This document shows, in pieces, positions 42,114 to 50,219 of a DNA stretch of 64,000 nucleotides (within the stretch, counting starts at the first letter, position 1; each line of letters starts with the position of its first letter). Position numbers and translations under genes: made by a program. A model generated the notes under the pieces. The model was not told where the DNA came from. It searched no databases and worked only from the letters and a program-made list of their open reading frames with translations. This DNA is from Enterovibrio norvegicus_B (GTDB lineage: Bacteria > Pseudomonadota > Gammaproteobacteria > Enterobacterales > Vibrionaceae), in contig NZ_MDAG01000010.1 of NCBI RefSeq assembly GCF_002876705.1, positions 62,001 to 126,000 on the forward strand. Direction: 5' to 3'.

Positions 42114-44291
42114 TTAAACATTAGCAAAATCAAACATGTCTGAACTGACGTTCCAGCATTTGAAGTTTTCGAGAACGATCTGTGTGTTATCACAATCAAA
42201 CGTAATCAAAGTCGATTTACCCCAATCAAACGAATACACGTTGACTTGACTGATGTGTGTAGCGACAGAATTATCAATCACCAGCGAATCATAGTGCTTG
42301 TTGAAATCTTTGATGGTGTCTCGACCATCGTTGGTTTCAAACACAAAGCTATCACAGCCACTGCCACCGGCTAAAATGTCGTTGTGGTTGCCACCTTGTA
42401 GCCAATCATTGCCAGAATTGCCGTACAACTTGTCACAACCATTGCCGCCAAACAGGTGGTCGTCACCCGAGCCGCCAGAAAGAAGATCGTTATGATTGCC
42501 CCCGTTTAGCGTGTCATCGCCAGGGCCACCATACAAGCTATCACAGCCGTCGTTGCCATTTAGGGTATCGTCTCCTGCTTGCCCATAAAGAATGTCGTTG
42601 CCAGAACCACCAGAGAAGGCGTCGTTACCGTTACCGCCGAAGAAGGTGTCACAACCCGCCCCCCCATCGCCGTAATCGTTACCATTTCCGCCATAGATGG
42701 TGTCGTTACCGCCACCCGCCCAGAAGCCATCATCACCGTTACCGCCATGCAGCACATCGCTGCCGTTGCCTGTGGTGATATGATCATCGCCATCACCACC
42801 AAAGACGGTGTTGTTGCCGCTGTGGTCTGTAATGACATCGTCGCCGCCATTCCCGTAGATGGTGTCGTCACCCGCACCACCGTCGATCACATCATCGCCG
42901 TGACAATCATCCGTCGCTTCAAGCACCACATTATCAATCAAAGCGCCGATACAGTCGGACTTGCCTGTTGCAGTAAAGCTCAGTGTGATGTCTTCAACGC
43001 CTTGAGGGATCTCAAAGCTGGCCTCGAAGTTTTGGTATGCACGAACCGTCGATTGGTTATCGAATGAGCGACTAAACAACACATTGCCGTCACCATCAAA
43101 GACCTCCACCTTAAATGGACTGGTTGTGGTGTTGTTACCCGCAAAACGATTCGCATAGTCAAACGAGAAATTCATGGTGCGATCGTCATCTGCCGTCACG
43201 TTAGTCACATCGATGTCTTGGCGAACAGAAGTGTTTACCGTGCTATCAAGTTCTAGCACCGTGTTGTGTTGCGGGTTATAGGGAGTACCACCAAAGGAGC
43301 CTTGCTGAAGTTCAATCTTCGTGGCATCCACGCTGTACCAGCCCGGCACTTGGTCATCTTCTAGCAATGCCCAATCGTTGCCAGAGTTATCCCCCCAACT
43401 TTCAAAGCCACTGTTAAGGACGAGGTTTATTTCGTCGCCGTAAATGACATCATCGCCATCGCCGCCCGTGATCGTGTCATCATCACACCCACCGGAAATG
43501 ATGTCATCGCCGTCACCGCCATCGATGGTGTCATCATCGTCCCCGGCCCAGAGATCATCATTGCCGTCACCGCCAATTAAGGTGTCATCACCAATGTACC
43601 CTTCGAGTTTGTCATCGCCGTCACCACCATCCATGTAGTCGCTACCAGCCTGACCAAATAACATGTCGTTATCCGCATCGCCGTACATTTGGTCATCACC
43701 ATCACCGCCGAGCATCACATCGTCGCCATTCCCACCATGTTGCGTATCAACGCCGTTTTGCCCCCAGAGATAATCCGCGCCATTGCCGCCATTCTGAGTA
43801 TCGTTGCCGTCGCCACCCCAGAGAATATCGTCGCCAACATTGCCATCCATGGTGTCATTGCCCGCATCCCCCCAGAGAATGTCATCACCTTGACCGCCAT
43901 CTAAGGTGTCATCACCATCCCCGCCAAATAAACGGTCAACACCGCCCTGGCCGAAAATAACGTCGTTCCCGGCTTGGCCATAGACGACATCGTCCGCTAA
44001 ACCGGCATAGATGGTGTCATTACCCTCACCGCCTTCAATATTGTCTTGGCCATCATTGCCGTAGAGGAAGTCGGCACCGCCACCTCCGACGATGGTGTCA
44101 TCCCCCGTACCGCCGTGCACTTCATCATCGCCTTCCGAACCGAGCAAAGTGTCATTGCCTGTACCGCCATTGATATAGTCGTTACCACCCTCGCCGCGGA
44201 TATAATCATTGCCATCAGAACCATAGATTTCATCCGCGTCTGATGTGCCTACGAGTGTGTCATCGTTCACTGTTCCATTGATCGTTGCCAT
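42114..44291 (-). CDS. Calcium-binding RTX-repeat protein, probably exported by a type I system
   Basis: A 725-residue acidic protein made almost entirely of GGxGxDxUx nonapeptides, which bind calcium and fold as a parallel beta-roll outside the cell. RTX block 1 spans about 8-287, a non-repeat beta-sandwich-like insert 288-461 (LVLNSGFESWGD, QVPGWYSVDATKIELQQG), RTX block 2 462-648, and a C-terminal flank 649-725 (DTIKDFNKHYDSLVIDNSVA) of the kind that holds type I secretion signals. No Sec signal peptide is present, and no ABC/HlyD/TolC genes are next to it. Unusual points are Trp residues 140, 158 and 176 exactly 18 apart, and Cys 547, 583 and 619 exactly 36 apart; RTX proteins are normally poor in cysteine. 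No enzymatic or toxin domain is seen, so the role (matrix, adhesion, nuclease-like or other) is open. Confidence 0.9.
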   Translation of the reverse strand: MATINGTVNDDTLVGTSDADEIYGSDGNDYIRGEGGNDYINGGTGNDTLLGSEGDDEVHGGTGDDTIVGGGGADFLYGNDGQDNIEGGEGNDTIYAGLADDVVYGQAGNDVIFGQGGVDRLFGGDGDDTLDGGQGDDILWGDAGNDTMDGNVGDDILWGGDGNDTQNGGNGADYLWGQNGVDTQHGGNGDDVMLGGDGDDQMYGDADNDMLFGQAGSDYMDGGDGDDKLEGYIGDDTLIGGDGNDDLWAGDDDDTIDGGDGDDIISGGCDDDTITGGDGDDVIYGDEINLVLNSGFESWGDNSGNDWALLEDDQVPGWYSVDATKIELQQGSFGGTPYNPQHNTVLELDSTVNTSVRQDIDVTNVTADDDRTMNFSFDYANRFAGNNTTTSPFKVEVFDGDGNVLFSRSFDNQSTVRAYQNFEASFEIPQGVEDITLSFTATGKSDCIGALIDNVVLEATDDCHGDDVIDGGAGDDTIYGNGGDDVITDHSGNNTVFGGDGDDHITTGNGSDVLHGGNGDDGFWAGGGNDTIYGGNGNDYGDGGAGCDTFFGGNGNDAFSGGSGNDILYGQAGDDTLNGNDGCDSLYGGPGDDTLNGGNHNDLLSGGSGDDHLFGGNGCDKLYGNSGNDWLQGGNHNDILAGGSGCDSFVFETNDGRDTIKDFNKHYDSLVIDNSVATHISQVNVYSFDWGKSTLITFDCDNTQIVLENFKCWNVSSDMFDFANV

Positions 44292-44696
44292 TTTCGATAC
44301 CTTTTAATAAGTCATACGAATACCGATGTAAGCACCTCTTTTAAGAGTAGGAAGCCCTATAGACATCTGGGCTACAGAAGACTAGAAGCTCATACATCGC
44401 ACTATCGACTATGGCAGAGGTTGAGAACGTTTCAAGGGCAGGAAAATGAGCGTTAAACCATGAAGTTAGATGACATAGGGTGAGGACTAAAAAAGCATTA
44501 ACTAATATATAAGAGTGTCTAGTCAGTGTTTTTCTAAAGAATAAGACAGGAATATATGGAACGTCGTTCTGTTTGAAAATCCGCGCTATTGTACTGATGA
44601 TAAGCAGGTTTAATGATAAGCAGATGTTTGCATAATCCCATGTCAACCTTCGGTCAACTAATGGTTAATTTTTGACCTTTACATTACCCAAAGCAT
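44292..44696. other. Non-coding region between the RTX gene and guaA
   Basis: About 400 bases, A/T-rich, that must hold the RTX gene promoter; AAGG precedes the RTX ATG at a fair distance. A minus-strand frame of 101 codons (44341-44646) has AAGG five bases before its ATG and two hydrophobic stretches, but its composition looks like untranslated DNA and it resembles nothing I know, so I do not call it a gene. Confidence 0.4.
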
Positions 44697-44725
44697 AAAA
44701 AAACCCCGAAGCCTGTTCGGGGTTT
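44697..44725 (-). terminator. Terminator of guaBA
   Basis: AAACCCCGAA, loop of five, TTCGGGGTTT: a 10-bp perfect stem, with the T-run on the minus strand, 49 bases past the guaA stop. Confidence 0.92.
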
Positions 44726-44774
44726 AAAAAAGCTAGGCGATTAACGCATACTTTATTGAAACGGAAATAATGAA

Positions 44775-46352
44775 TTATTCCCACTCAATTGTTGCAGGTG
44801 GTTTGCCTGAAATGTCGTAAACAACACGGCTAATACCATCAACTTCATTGATGATGCGGTTAGACACCTTACCCAAGAAATCGTATGGCAGATGCGCCCA
44901 GTGTGCGGTCATGAAATCGATCGTTTCAACAGCACGTAAAGACACAACCCAATCGTATTTACGACCGTCACCCATTACGCCCACAGAACGCACTGGCAGG
45001 AATACAGTGAACGCTTGAGATACTTTGTTGTATAGGTCGGCTTTGTGCAGCTCTTCAATGAAGATCGCATCCGCACGGCGCAGCAAATCACAGTATTCTT
45101 TCTTCACTTCACCAAGCACACGAACACCAAGGCCAGGACCTGGGAATGGGTGGCGGTAAAGCATGTTGTAAGGCAGACCCAGCTCTAGGCCAATCTTACG
45201 CACTTCGTCTTTGAACAGCTCTTTCAGCGGCTCTACTAATCCCATTTCCATGTCGTCTGGCAAACCGCCAACGTTGTGGTGAGATTTGATCACGTGCGCT
45301 TTACCCGTCTTAGACGCAGCAGATTCGATCACGTCAGGGTAGATAGTACCTTGTGCCAGCCATTTCGCATTTTTCAGCTTCTTCGATTCTTCATCGAACA
45401 CGTCAATGAACACGTGGCCAATTTTCTTACGTTTCGCTTCTGGGTCAGCGATACCTTCCAGCGCAGACAAGAAACGGTCTTCCGCTTTAACGTGAACAAT
45501 GTTCAGGCCGAAGTGATCACCAAACATGTCCATCACTTGCTCGCCTTCGTTCAAACGAAGTAGGCCGTTATCAACGAACACACAAGTCAGCTTGTCACCA
45601 ATCGCACGGTGAATCAGCATAGCAACAACTGAAGAATCCACACCGCCCGACAAGCCGAGGATCACTTCATCGTCACCCACTTGCTCTTTGATTGTTTCAA
45701 TAGCATTTTCAATGATCGACGCTGACGTCCACAGCTTCTCACAGCCACAAATGTCCATCACGAAACGCTCAAGCATGCGAAGTCCCTGTTGAGTGTGTGT
45801 CACTTCAGGGTGGAACTGAACGCCGTAGAAGCGTTTTTCTTCGTTTGCCATTGCTGCAAATGGGCACGTATCCGTCGACGCGACTTTCACGAAATCTGAC
45901 GGGATTTCAACCACTTTATCACCGTGGCTCATCCAAACGTCCAACATGCCAAGGCCGTCTTCGTTCAGAGAATCTTCGATGCCTTCAAATAGGCTGCCAG
46001 GGTTATCGAGCGTTACTTTCGCATAACCAAACTCACGCTCAGTTGAACCCGACACTTTACCACCAAGCTGCTCTGACATGGTTTGCATGCCGTAGCACAC
46101 GCCAAGTACAGGCACACCCGCGTTGAATACATACTCAGGTGCACGAGGTGAACCCGCTTCTGTCACGCTTTCTGGGCCACCAGAAAGAATGATGCCGTTC
46201 GGGTTAAAGTCACGGATATCCTGCTCGTCAACATCCCAACCCCACAGTTCACAGTAAACTCCGATTTCACGGATACGGCGAGCAATAAGCTGGGTGTACT
46301 GTGAGCCAAAGTCGAGGATCAGAATACGTTGGTCGTGAATATTTTTGGTCAT
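44775..46352 (-). CDS. guaA: GMP synthase (glutamine-hydrolysing)
   Basis: A 525-residue enzyme that aminates XMP to GMP. The N-terminal class I amidotransferase domain has the catalytic cysteine in VLGVCYGMQTMSEQLGG and the His/Glu pair in QFHPEVTHT. The ATP pyrophosphatase domain follows with LGLSGGVDSSVVAMLI, and the dimerisation domain ends KPPATIEWE. I use MTKNIHDQRILIL; the five-residue extension in the longer frame is not conserved. It is the second gene of the guaBA operon. Confidence 0.97.
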   Translation of the reverse strand: MTKNIHDQRILILDFGSQYTQLIARRIREIGVYCELWGWDVDEQDIRDFNPNGIILSGGPESVTEAGSPRAPEYVFNAGVPVLGVCYGMQTMSEQLGGKVSGSTEREFGYAKVTLDNPGSLFEGIEDSLNEDGLGMLDVWMSHGDKVVEIPSDFVKVASTDTCPFAAMANEEKRFYGVQFHPEVTHTQQGLRMLERFVMDICGCEKLWTSASIIENAIETIKEQVGDDEVILGLSGGVDSSVVAMLIHRAIGDKLTCVFVDNGLLRLNEGEQVMDMFGDHFGLNIVHVKAEDRFLSALEGIADPEAKRKKIGHVFIDVFDEESKKLKNAKWLAQGTIYPDVIESAASKTGKAHVIKSHHNVGGLPDDMEMGLVEPLKELFKDEVRKIGLELGLPYNMLYRHPFPGPGLGVRVLGEVKKEYCDLLRRADAIFIEELHKADLYNKVSQAFTVFLPVRSVGVMGDGRKYDWVVSLRAVETIDFMTAHWAHLPYDFLGKVSNRIINEVDGISRVVYDISGKPPATIEWE

Positions 46353-46381
46353 TTCAGATTTTCTCAAAAAGTCATCAAGTT

Positions 46382-46400
46382 AAGGGGCACGAAGCCCCTT
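46382..46400 (-). other. Intercistronic hairpin between guaB and guaA
   Basis: AAGGGGC, loop ACGAA, GCCCCTT: a 7-bp perfect stem in the 67-bp guaB-guaA gap. It lacks a U-tract on either strand, so it is more likely an mRNA-stability or processing element than a terminator. Confidence 0.5.
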
Positions 46401-46419
46401 CAAAAAAACGTCGTTGCGA

Positions 46420-47886
46420 TTACTGACCAGTACGGTAGTTAGGCGCTTCTTTGGTGATCGTTACATCGTGCGCATGCGATTCGGTCATGCCTGCACCTGT
46501 AATACGAACAAATTCTGCTTTGGTGCGCAGCGCTTCAATCGTTGCAGAGCCCGTTAGGCCCATACAAGAGCGCAAGCCACCCATTTGCTGGTGAATGATT
46601 TCTTTCAGGCGGCCTTTGTAAGCCACACGGCCTTCGATACCTTCAGGTACAAGCTTGTCTGCTGCGTTATCCGTTTGGAAGTAACGGTCAGATGAGCCTT
46701 TAGACATCGCGCCAAGAGAACCCATACCACGGTAAGATTTGTAAGAACGGCCTTGGTAAAGTTCGACTTCACCTGGAGATTCTTCAGTACCTGCCAACAT
46801 TGAGCCAACCATCACACAAGATGCGCCAGCAACAATGGCTTTACACAGGTCACCAGAGAAACGAATACCGCCATCAGCGATAACCGGAATGCCGTGCTGA
46901 TTCGCCACTTCTACTGCATCAGAAATCGCAGTGATTTGTGGAACACCTACGCCAGTAACGATGCGCGTGGTACAGATTGAACCTGGGCCAATACCCACTT
47001 TAACCGCATCAACACCCGCTTCAATCAGTGACAATGCGCCAGAAGCTGTTGCCACGTTGCCGCCGATGATTTGTAGATCTGGGAACGCTGCGCGCGTTTC
47101 ACGAATACGTTGAAGAACACCTTCAGAGTGGCCGTGAGAAGAATCAATAAGCAGTACATCAACACCCGCTTCAGCAAGTGCAGCAACACGTTCTTCGTTA
47201 CCTGCACCTGCACCAACCGCAGCACCTACGCGGAGACGGCCTTGCTCATCTTTACATGCGTTTGGTTTGCGCTCAGCTTTCTGGAAGTCTTTTGCTGTGA
47301 TCATACCGCTCAGGTGATGGTCGTCATTAACCACCAGCACTTTCTCAACACGGAATTGCTGCATCAGTTTCTGAACTTCTTCGCGGCTTGCACCTTCTTT
47401 AACGGTGGCAAGGCGATCTTTTGGCGTCATCACGTCAGCCACTTTTAGGCTGAGATCCGTTACAAAGCGAACATCACGACCTGTGATGATACCAACCAGT
47501 TCGTTGGTCTCAGTCACAACAGGGAAACCTGCAAAGCCATTACGCTCTGTCAGCAATTTCACGTCTGCGATGGTTTGGTCTGGAGTAACCGTAACAGGAT
47601 TAGAAACAACACCCGCTTCGAAGATTTTCACCAAGCGTACTTGTTCCGCTTGCTGTTCGATGGTCATGTTTTTGTGGATGAAACCAATACCGCCTTCTTG
47701 AGCTAACGCAATCGCAAGACGGGCTTCAGTCACTGTATCCATCGCCGCTGAGATCAGAGGGATGTTCAATGAAATAGTTTTCGTCAGTTGAGTGCGTAAG
47801 TCGGCAGTGTTTGGAAGAACTGTGGAATGTGCTGGAACCAGCAATACATCATCAAAAGTTAGTGCTTCTTTAGCTATTCGTAACAT
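46420..47886 (-). CDS. guaB: Inosine-5'-monophosphate dehydrogenase
   Basis: A 488-residue enzyme that oxidises IMP to XMP, the first committed step to GMP. A CBS-domain pair (about residues 95-205, VSNPVTVTPDQTIADVKLL) is inserted in the TIM barrel, and the catalytic cysteine loop is VGIGPGSICTTRIVTGVGVP. It is first in guaBA and its promoter carries a PurR operator. Confidence 0.97.
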   Translation of the reverse strand: MLRIAKEALTFDDVLLVPAHSTVLPNTADLRTQLTKTISLNIPLISAAMDTVTEARLAIALAQEGGIGFIHKNMTIEQQAEQVRLVKIFEAGVVSNPVTVTPDQTIADVKLLTERNGFAGFPVVTETNELVGIITGRDVRFVTDLSLKVADVMTPKDRLATVKEGASREEVQKLMQQFRVEKVLVVNDDHHLSGMITAKDFQKAERKPNACKDEQGRLRVGAAVGAGAGNEERVAALAEAGVDVLLIDSSHGHSEGVLQRIRETRAAFPDLQIIGGNVATASGALSLIEAGVDAVKVGIGPGSICTTRIVTGVGVPQITAISDAVEVANQHGIPVIADGGIRFSGDLCKAIVAGASCVMVGSMLAGTEESPGEVELYQGRSYKSYRGMGSLGAMSKGSSDRYFQTDNAADKLVPEGIEGRVAYKGRLKEIIHQQMGGLRSCMGLTGSATIEALRTKAEFVRITGAGMTESHAHDVTITKEAPNYRTGQ

Positions 47887-47937
47887 TGCAATATCTCACG
47901 CCAAAATTAAATACGGGGGACTAAATATTGCCGCCGC

Positions 47938-47965
47938 ATTATACTGATGACGCAAACGTTTGGCT
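47938..47965 (-). promoter_or_regulatory. guaBA promoter with PurR operator and GC-rich discriminator
   Basis: On the minus strand the -10 is TATAAT (47938-47943), directly followed by GCGGCGGC, a GC-rich discriminator typical of promoters under stringent control. At 47950-47965 the sequence ACGCAAACGTTTGGCT is close to the PurR consensus and overlaps the -35/spacer. E. coli guaBA is PurR-regulated too. Confidence 0.75.
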
Positions 47966-48049
47966 ATAGATTTTCACGAAATCGTTTGGCATTCATTTTT
48001 TGCCCCAGTACCATGACGAAAACCCGCTGATATTTAAGGCTAACTGGTG

Positions 48050-49378
48050 ATGACAAGCCCGAACGAAAACATTTTCACTGTCTCTCGTTTGAACGCGGAA
48101 GTTCGCCTTCTGTTAGAGAACGAAATGGGCATCGTCTGGTTAGTCGGTGAAATATCGAATTTAACCGTCCCAGTTTCCGGTCACTGGTATTTCACGCTTA
48201 AAGACAGCCGCGCTCAAGTTAAGTGCGCCATGTTTAAAGGCAACAATCGCCGCGTTACCTTTAAACCAGCCAACGGCAACCAAGTGTTGGTTCGCGCACG
48301 TATCTCCCTTTATGAGCCACGTGGTGACTACCAAATCATCGTAGAAAGCATGCAGCCAGAAGGTGATGGCATGCTTCAACAACAGTTTGATCAACTGAAG
48401 ATGAGTTTAGCGGCAGAAGGCCTGTTCGCGGCTGCCTTAAAACGCCCACTGCCGGAACAACCCCGTCGTGTTGGTATCATCACCTCTAAAACAGGCGCTG
48501 CACTGCACGACATTCTGCATGTATTAAAACGACGTGACCCAAGCCTTCCTGTGGTGATTTATCCGACACAGGTACAAGGCAAAGATGCCGCCATTCAAAT
48601 TGCACAAGCCATAGGCAGAGCAAACAGTCGAGATGAATGTGACGTGCTGATTGTTGGACGTGGCGGCGGTTCATTAGAAGATTTATGGTGTTTTAACGAA
48701 GAGATTGTCGCGCGCACGATTGCTGCCAGTACCATTCCTATTGTGAGTGCGGTCGGCCATGAAGTGGATGTCACCATTGCCGATTTTGTTGCCGATGTTA
48801 GAGCACCGACCCCGTCAGCGGCCGCTGAGCTCGTCAGCCGTGATACCTCACTACGTACTCAACAGTATTCTCAGCGTACCGATAGGCTAGCGCACAGTGT
48901 CTCGACCCACCTAGCAAGAAGCAGAACAGCCCTCACAAGGCTTCAACACCGTTTGGCAATGCAACACCCCCAAGCGAGGCTCCAACAGCAAGCACAGCAG
49001 TTTGATGAGCTTGAGCGACGTTTATACCAATCCATGCGTCAAACGCTTCAAACTGAGGCACAACGTCTTGATCGATCGGCACAACGCTTAGAGCGTTACT
49101 CTCCTGCCAGTCAGATTCCACAACTCAGTATTCAGCTTCGTTACACGGAGCAACGTTTGGTTGATGGCATGAAACAATTGATGAGCCAACAGCGCCATGC
49201 TCTGGCGCTACAAATGGAAACGCTGGATGCCGTAAGTCCGCTTGCCACATTAGCGCGAGGCTATTCGATCACGCGCAATGACAAAGGAAACGTGCTGAAA
49301 AACGTCGCAGACACATCAAAAGGTGATGTGATTACAACGACACTTGCAGACGGTGAAGTGCAATCCACGATCCTTTGA
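48050..49378 (+). CDS. xseA: Exodeoxyribonuclease VII large subunit
   Basis: A 442-residue nuclease subunit. The N-terminal OB fold carries IFTVSRLNAEVRLLLENEMG and SGHWYFTLKDSRAQVKCAMF; the catalytic domain has VIVGRGGGSLEDLWCFNEEI-like wording, then AVGHEVDVTIADFVADVRAP. A long coiled-coil region (about residues 265-400) follows, and the end is ATLARGYSITRNDKGN. It is divergent from guaB. A GTG directly precedes the ATG I use. Its partner xseB is at 15.4 kb. Confidence 0.95.
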   Translation: MTSPNENIFTVSRLNAEVRLLLENEMGIVWLVGEISNLTVPVSGHWYFTLKDSRAQVKCAMFKGNNRRVTFKPANGNQVLVRARISLYEPRGDYQIIVESMQPEGDGMLQQQFDQLKMSLAAEGLFAAALKRPLPEQPRRVGIITSKTGAALHDILHVLKRRDPSLPVVIYPTQVQGKDAAIQIAQAIGRANSRDECDVLIVGRGGGSLEDLWCFNEEIVARTIAASTIPIVSAVGHEVDVTIADFVADVRAPTPSAAAELVSRDTSLRTQQYSQRTDRLAHSVSTHLARSRTALTRLQHRLAMQHPQARLQQQAQQFDELERRLYQSMRQTLQTEAQRLDRSAQRLERYSPASQIPQLSIQLRYTEQRLVDGMKQLMSQQRHALALQMETLDAVSPLATLARGYSITRNDKGNVLKNVADTSKGDVITTTLADGEVQSTIL

Positions 49379-49395
49379 TGGGATCTTGCTGATGG

Positions 49396-49427
49396 AAAAA
49401 CGGTGTCTTTAAGACACCGTTTTTTTT
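49396..49427. terminator. Bidirectional terminator between xseA and the zinc-ribbon gene
   Basis: AAAACGGTGTC, short loop, GACACCGTTTT with an eight-base T-run. The stop codon of the minus-strand gene lies inside the hairpin. Confidence 0.88.
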
Positions 49428-49642
49428 GCTTCAAAGACAATGTTTGCCGTTGAGCGAGATTTTAACTCATTGCACTCATGGCAGAAGTAACTGGTTGAGC
49501 CACAGGCCTGAAGCCTCTCTAACTGAGCGCTGCACGTTTTGCAGTATCCCTGTTTGATAAAGGTGTTATCGCAAGGATTACAAACATATACGCCGCTTTC
49601 CCACATCAATGCTTGTCCACAATCAGGACATAAATTTTCCAT
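49409..49642 (-). CDS. YfgJ-like double zinc-ribbon protein
   Basis: A 77-residue cytoplasmic protein with two to three CxxC pairs: LCPDCGQALM, YVCNPCDNTF, GYCKTCSAQLE and YFCHECNELK, so two treble-clef zinc sites. This resembles E. coli YfgJ, which also sits beside xseA and der; the function of the family is unknown. I start at MENLCPDCG because GGGGAG lies just upstream of that ATG. Confidence 0.85.
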   Translation of the reverse strand: MENLCPDCGQALMWESGVYVCNPCDNTFIKQGYCKTCSAQLERLQACGSTSYFCHECNELKSRSTANIVFEAKKTVS

Positions 49643-50171
49643 AGCGCTCCCCACCAATCAACCTCTCTCACTGTATTTTCATACGCTTATACAGCACGCA
49701 GTCTGCTTTTCTATTCTATCTTTAATAGTGAACGCATGAGAACAGCGTCTTGCTGGATCCTAAGAAGATCGTCAGATCTCCGCGTTAACGGCATCTGATC
49801 AGCGATCACCCCTCAAAAGAATATTTATCAATACAACTCCCGAAAGCATAAGTTACATGTTCTGTATATGGATTTTAGGCAATATAAAATATTGCACAAT
49901 GTTATCACAATGAACATTTACAGATTTTTATAAATACAAGGTCATTTATCGAGCGTACATTAATTCATCCATGCCATCTAGAACGATATTTTTAACTGAA
50001 TCACACTTTTAATGTGACTAAGATCAATTAATTAGTGAAACGGAAGAAACAGATCAATAACAACATCGCTGTGATCTGGCATTTTTTCTGAGGGATCTCT
50101 GAAAGCATGAGCCAAAATGGCAAAATTACGGAAAGATGTTTTTTTAAAACTCTGTGAAGATTAAAAGGCAT
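49643..50171. other. Long A/T-rich non-coding region between the zinc-ribbon gene and der
   Basis: About 530 bases without a supported gene. At 50013-50028 TGTGA-CTAAGA-TCAAT is CRP-like, and TCACACTTTTAATGTGA next to it forms an inverted repeat. The der terminator at the end also has a T-run on the plus strand. The room and the terminator would allow a small RNA, but I see no clear promoter. Confidence 0.4.
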
Positions 50172-50201
50172 AAAAAAACCGGCCCCTCTGGGCCGGTTTT
50201 T
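50172..50201. terminator. Terminator of der
   Basis: AAAAACCGGCCC, loop CTCT, GGGCCGGTTTTT: a strong symmetric hairpin with A/T arms both ways, 19 bases past the der stop. Confidence 0.93.
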
Positions 50202-50219
50202 CATCATCATTCAGAATGA

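Noticed and set aside
42579..43067. Long plus-strand frames opposite the RTX gene
   Set aside because: They are low-complexity shadows caused by the GGxGxD repeats on the minus strand.
42114..44291. RTX gene DNA as a possible CRISPR or satellite array
   Set aside because: The periodic DNA (27 bp) is explained by the coding nonapeptide repeat; there are no constant repeats with variable spacers.
44341..44646. A 101-codon minus-strand frame between the RTX gene and guaA
   Set aside because: AAGG precedes the ATG, but the product resembles no family, composition is like untranslated A/T-rich DNA, and it fits inside an ordinary promoter gap.
50028..50210. A 60-codon minus-strand frame after der
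   Set aside because: It runs through the der terminator hairpin and has no credible ribosome site.
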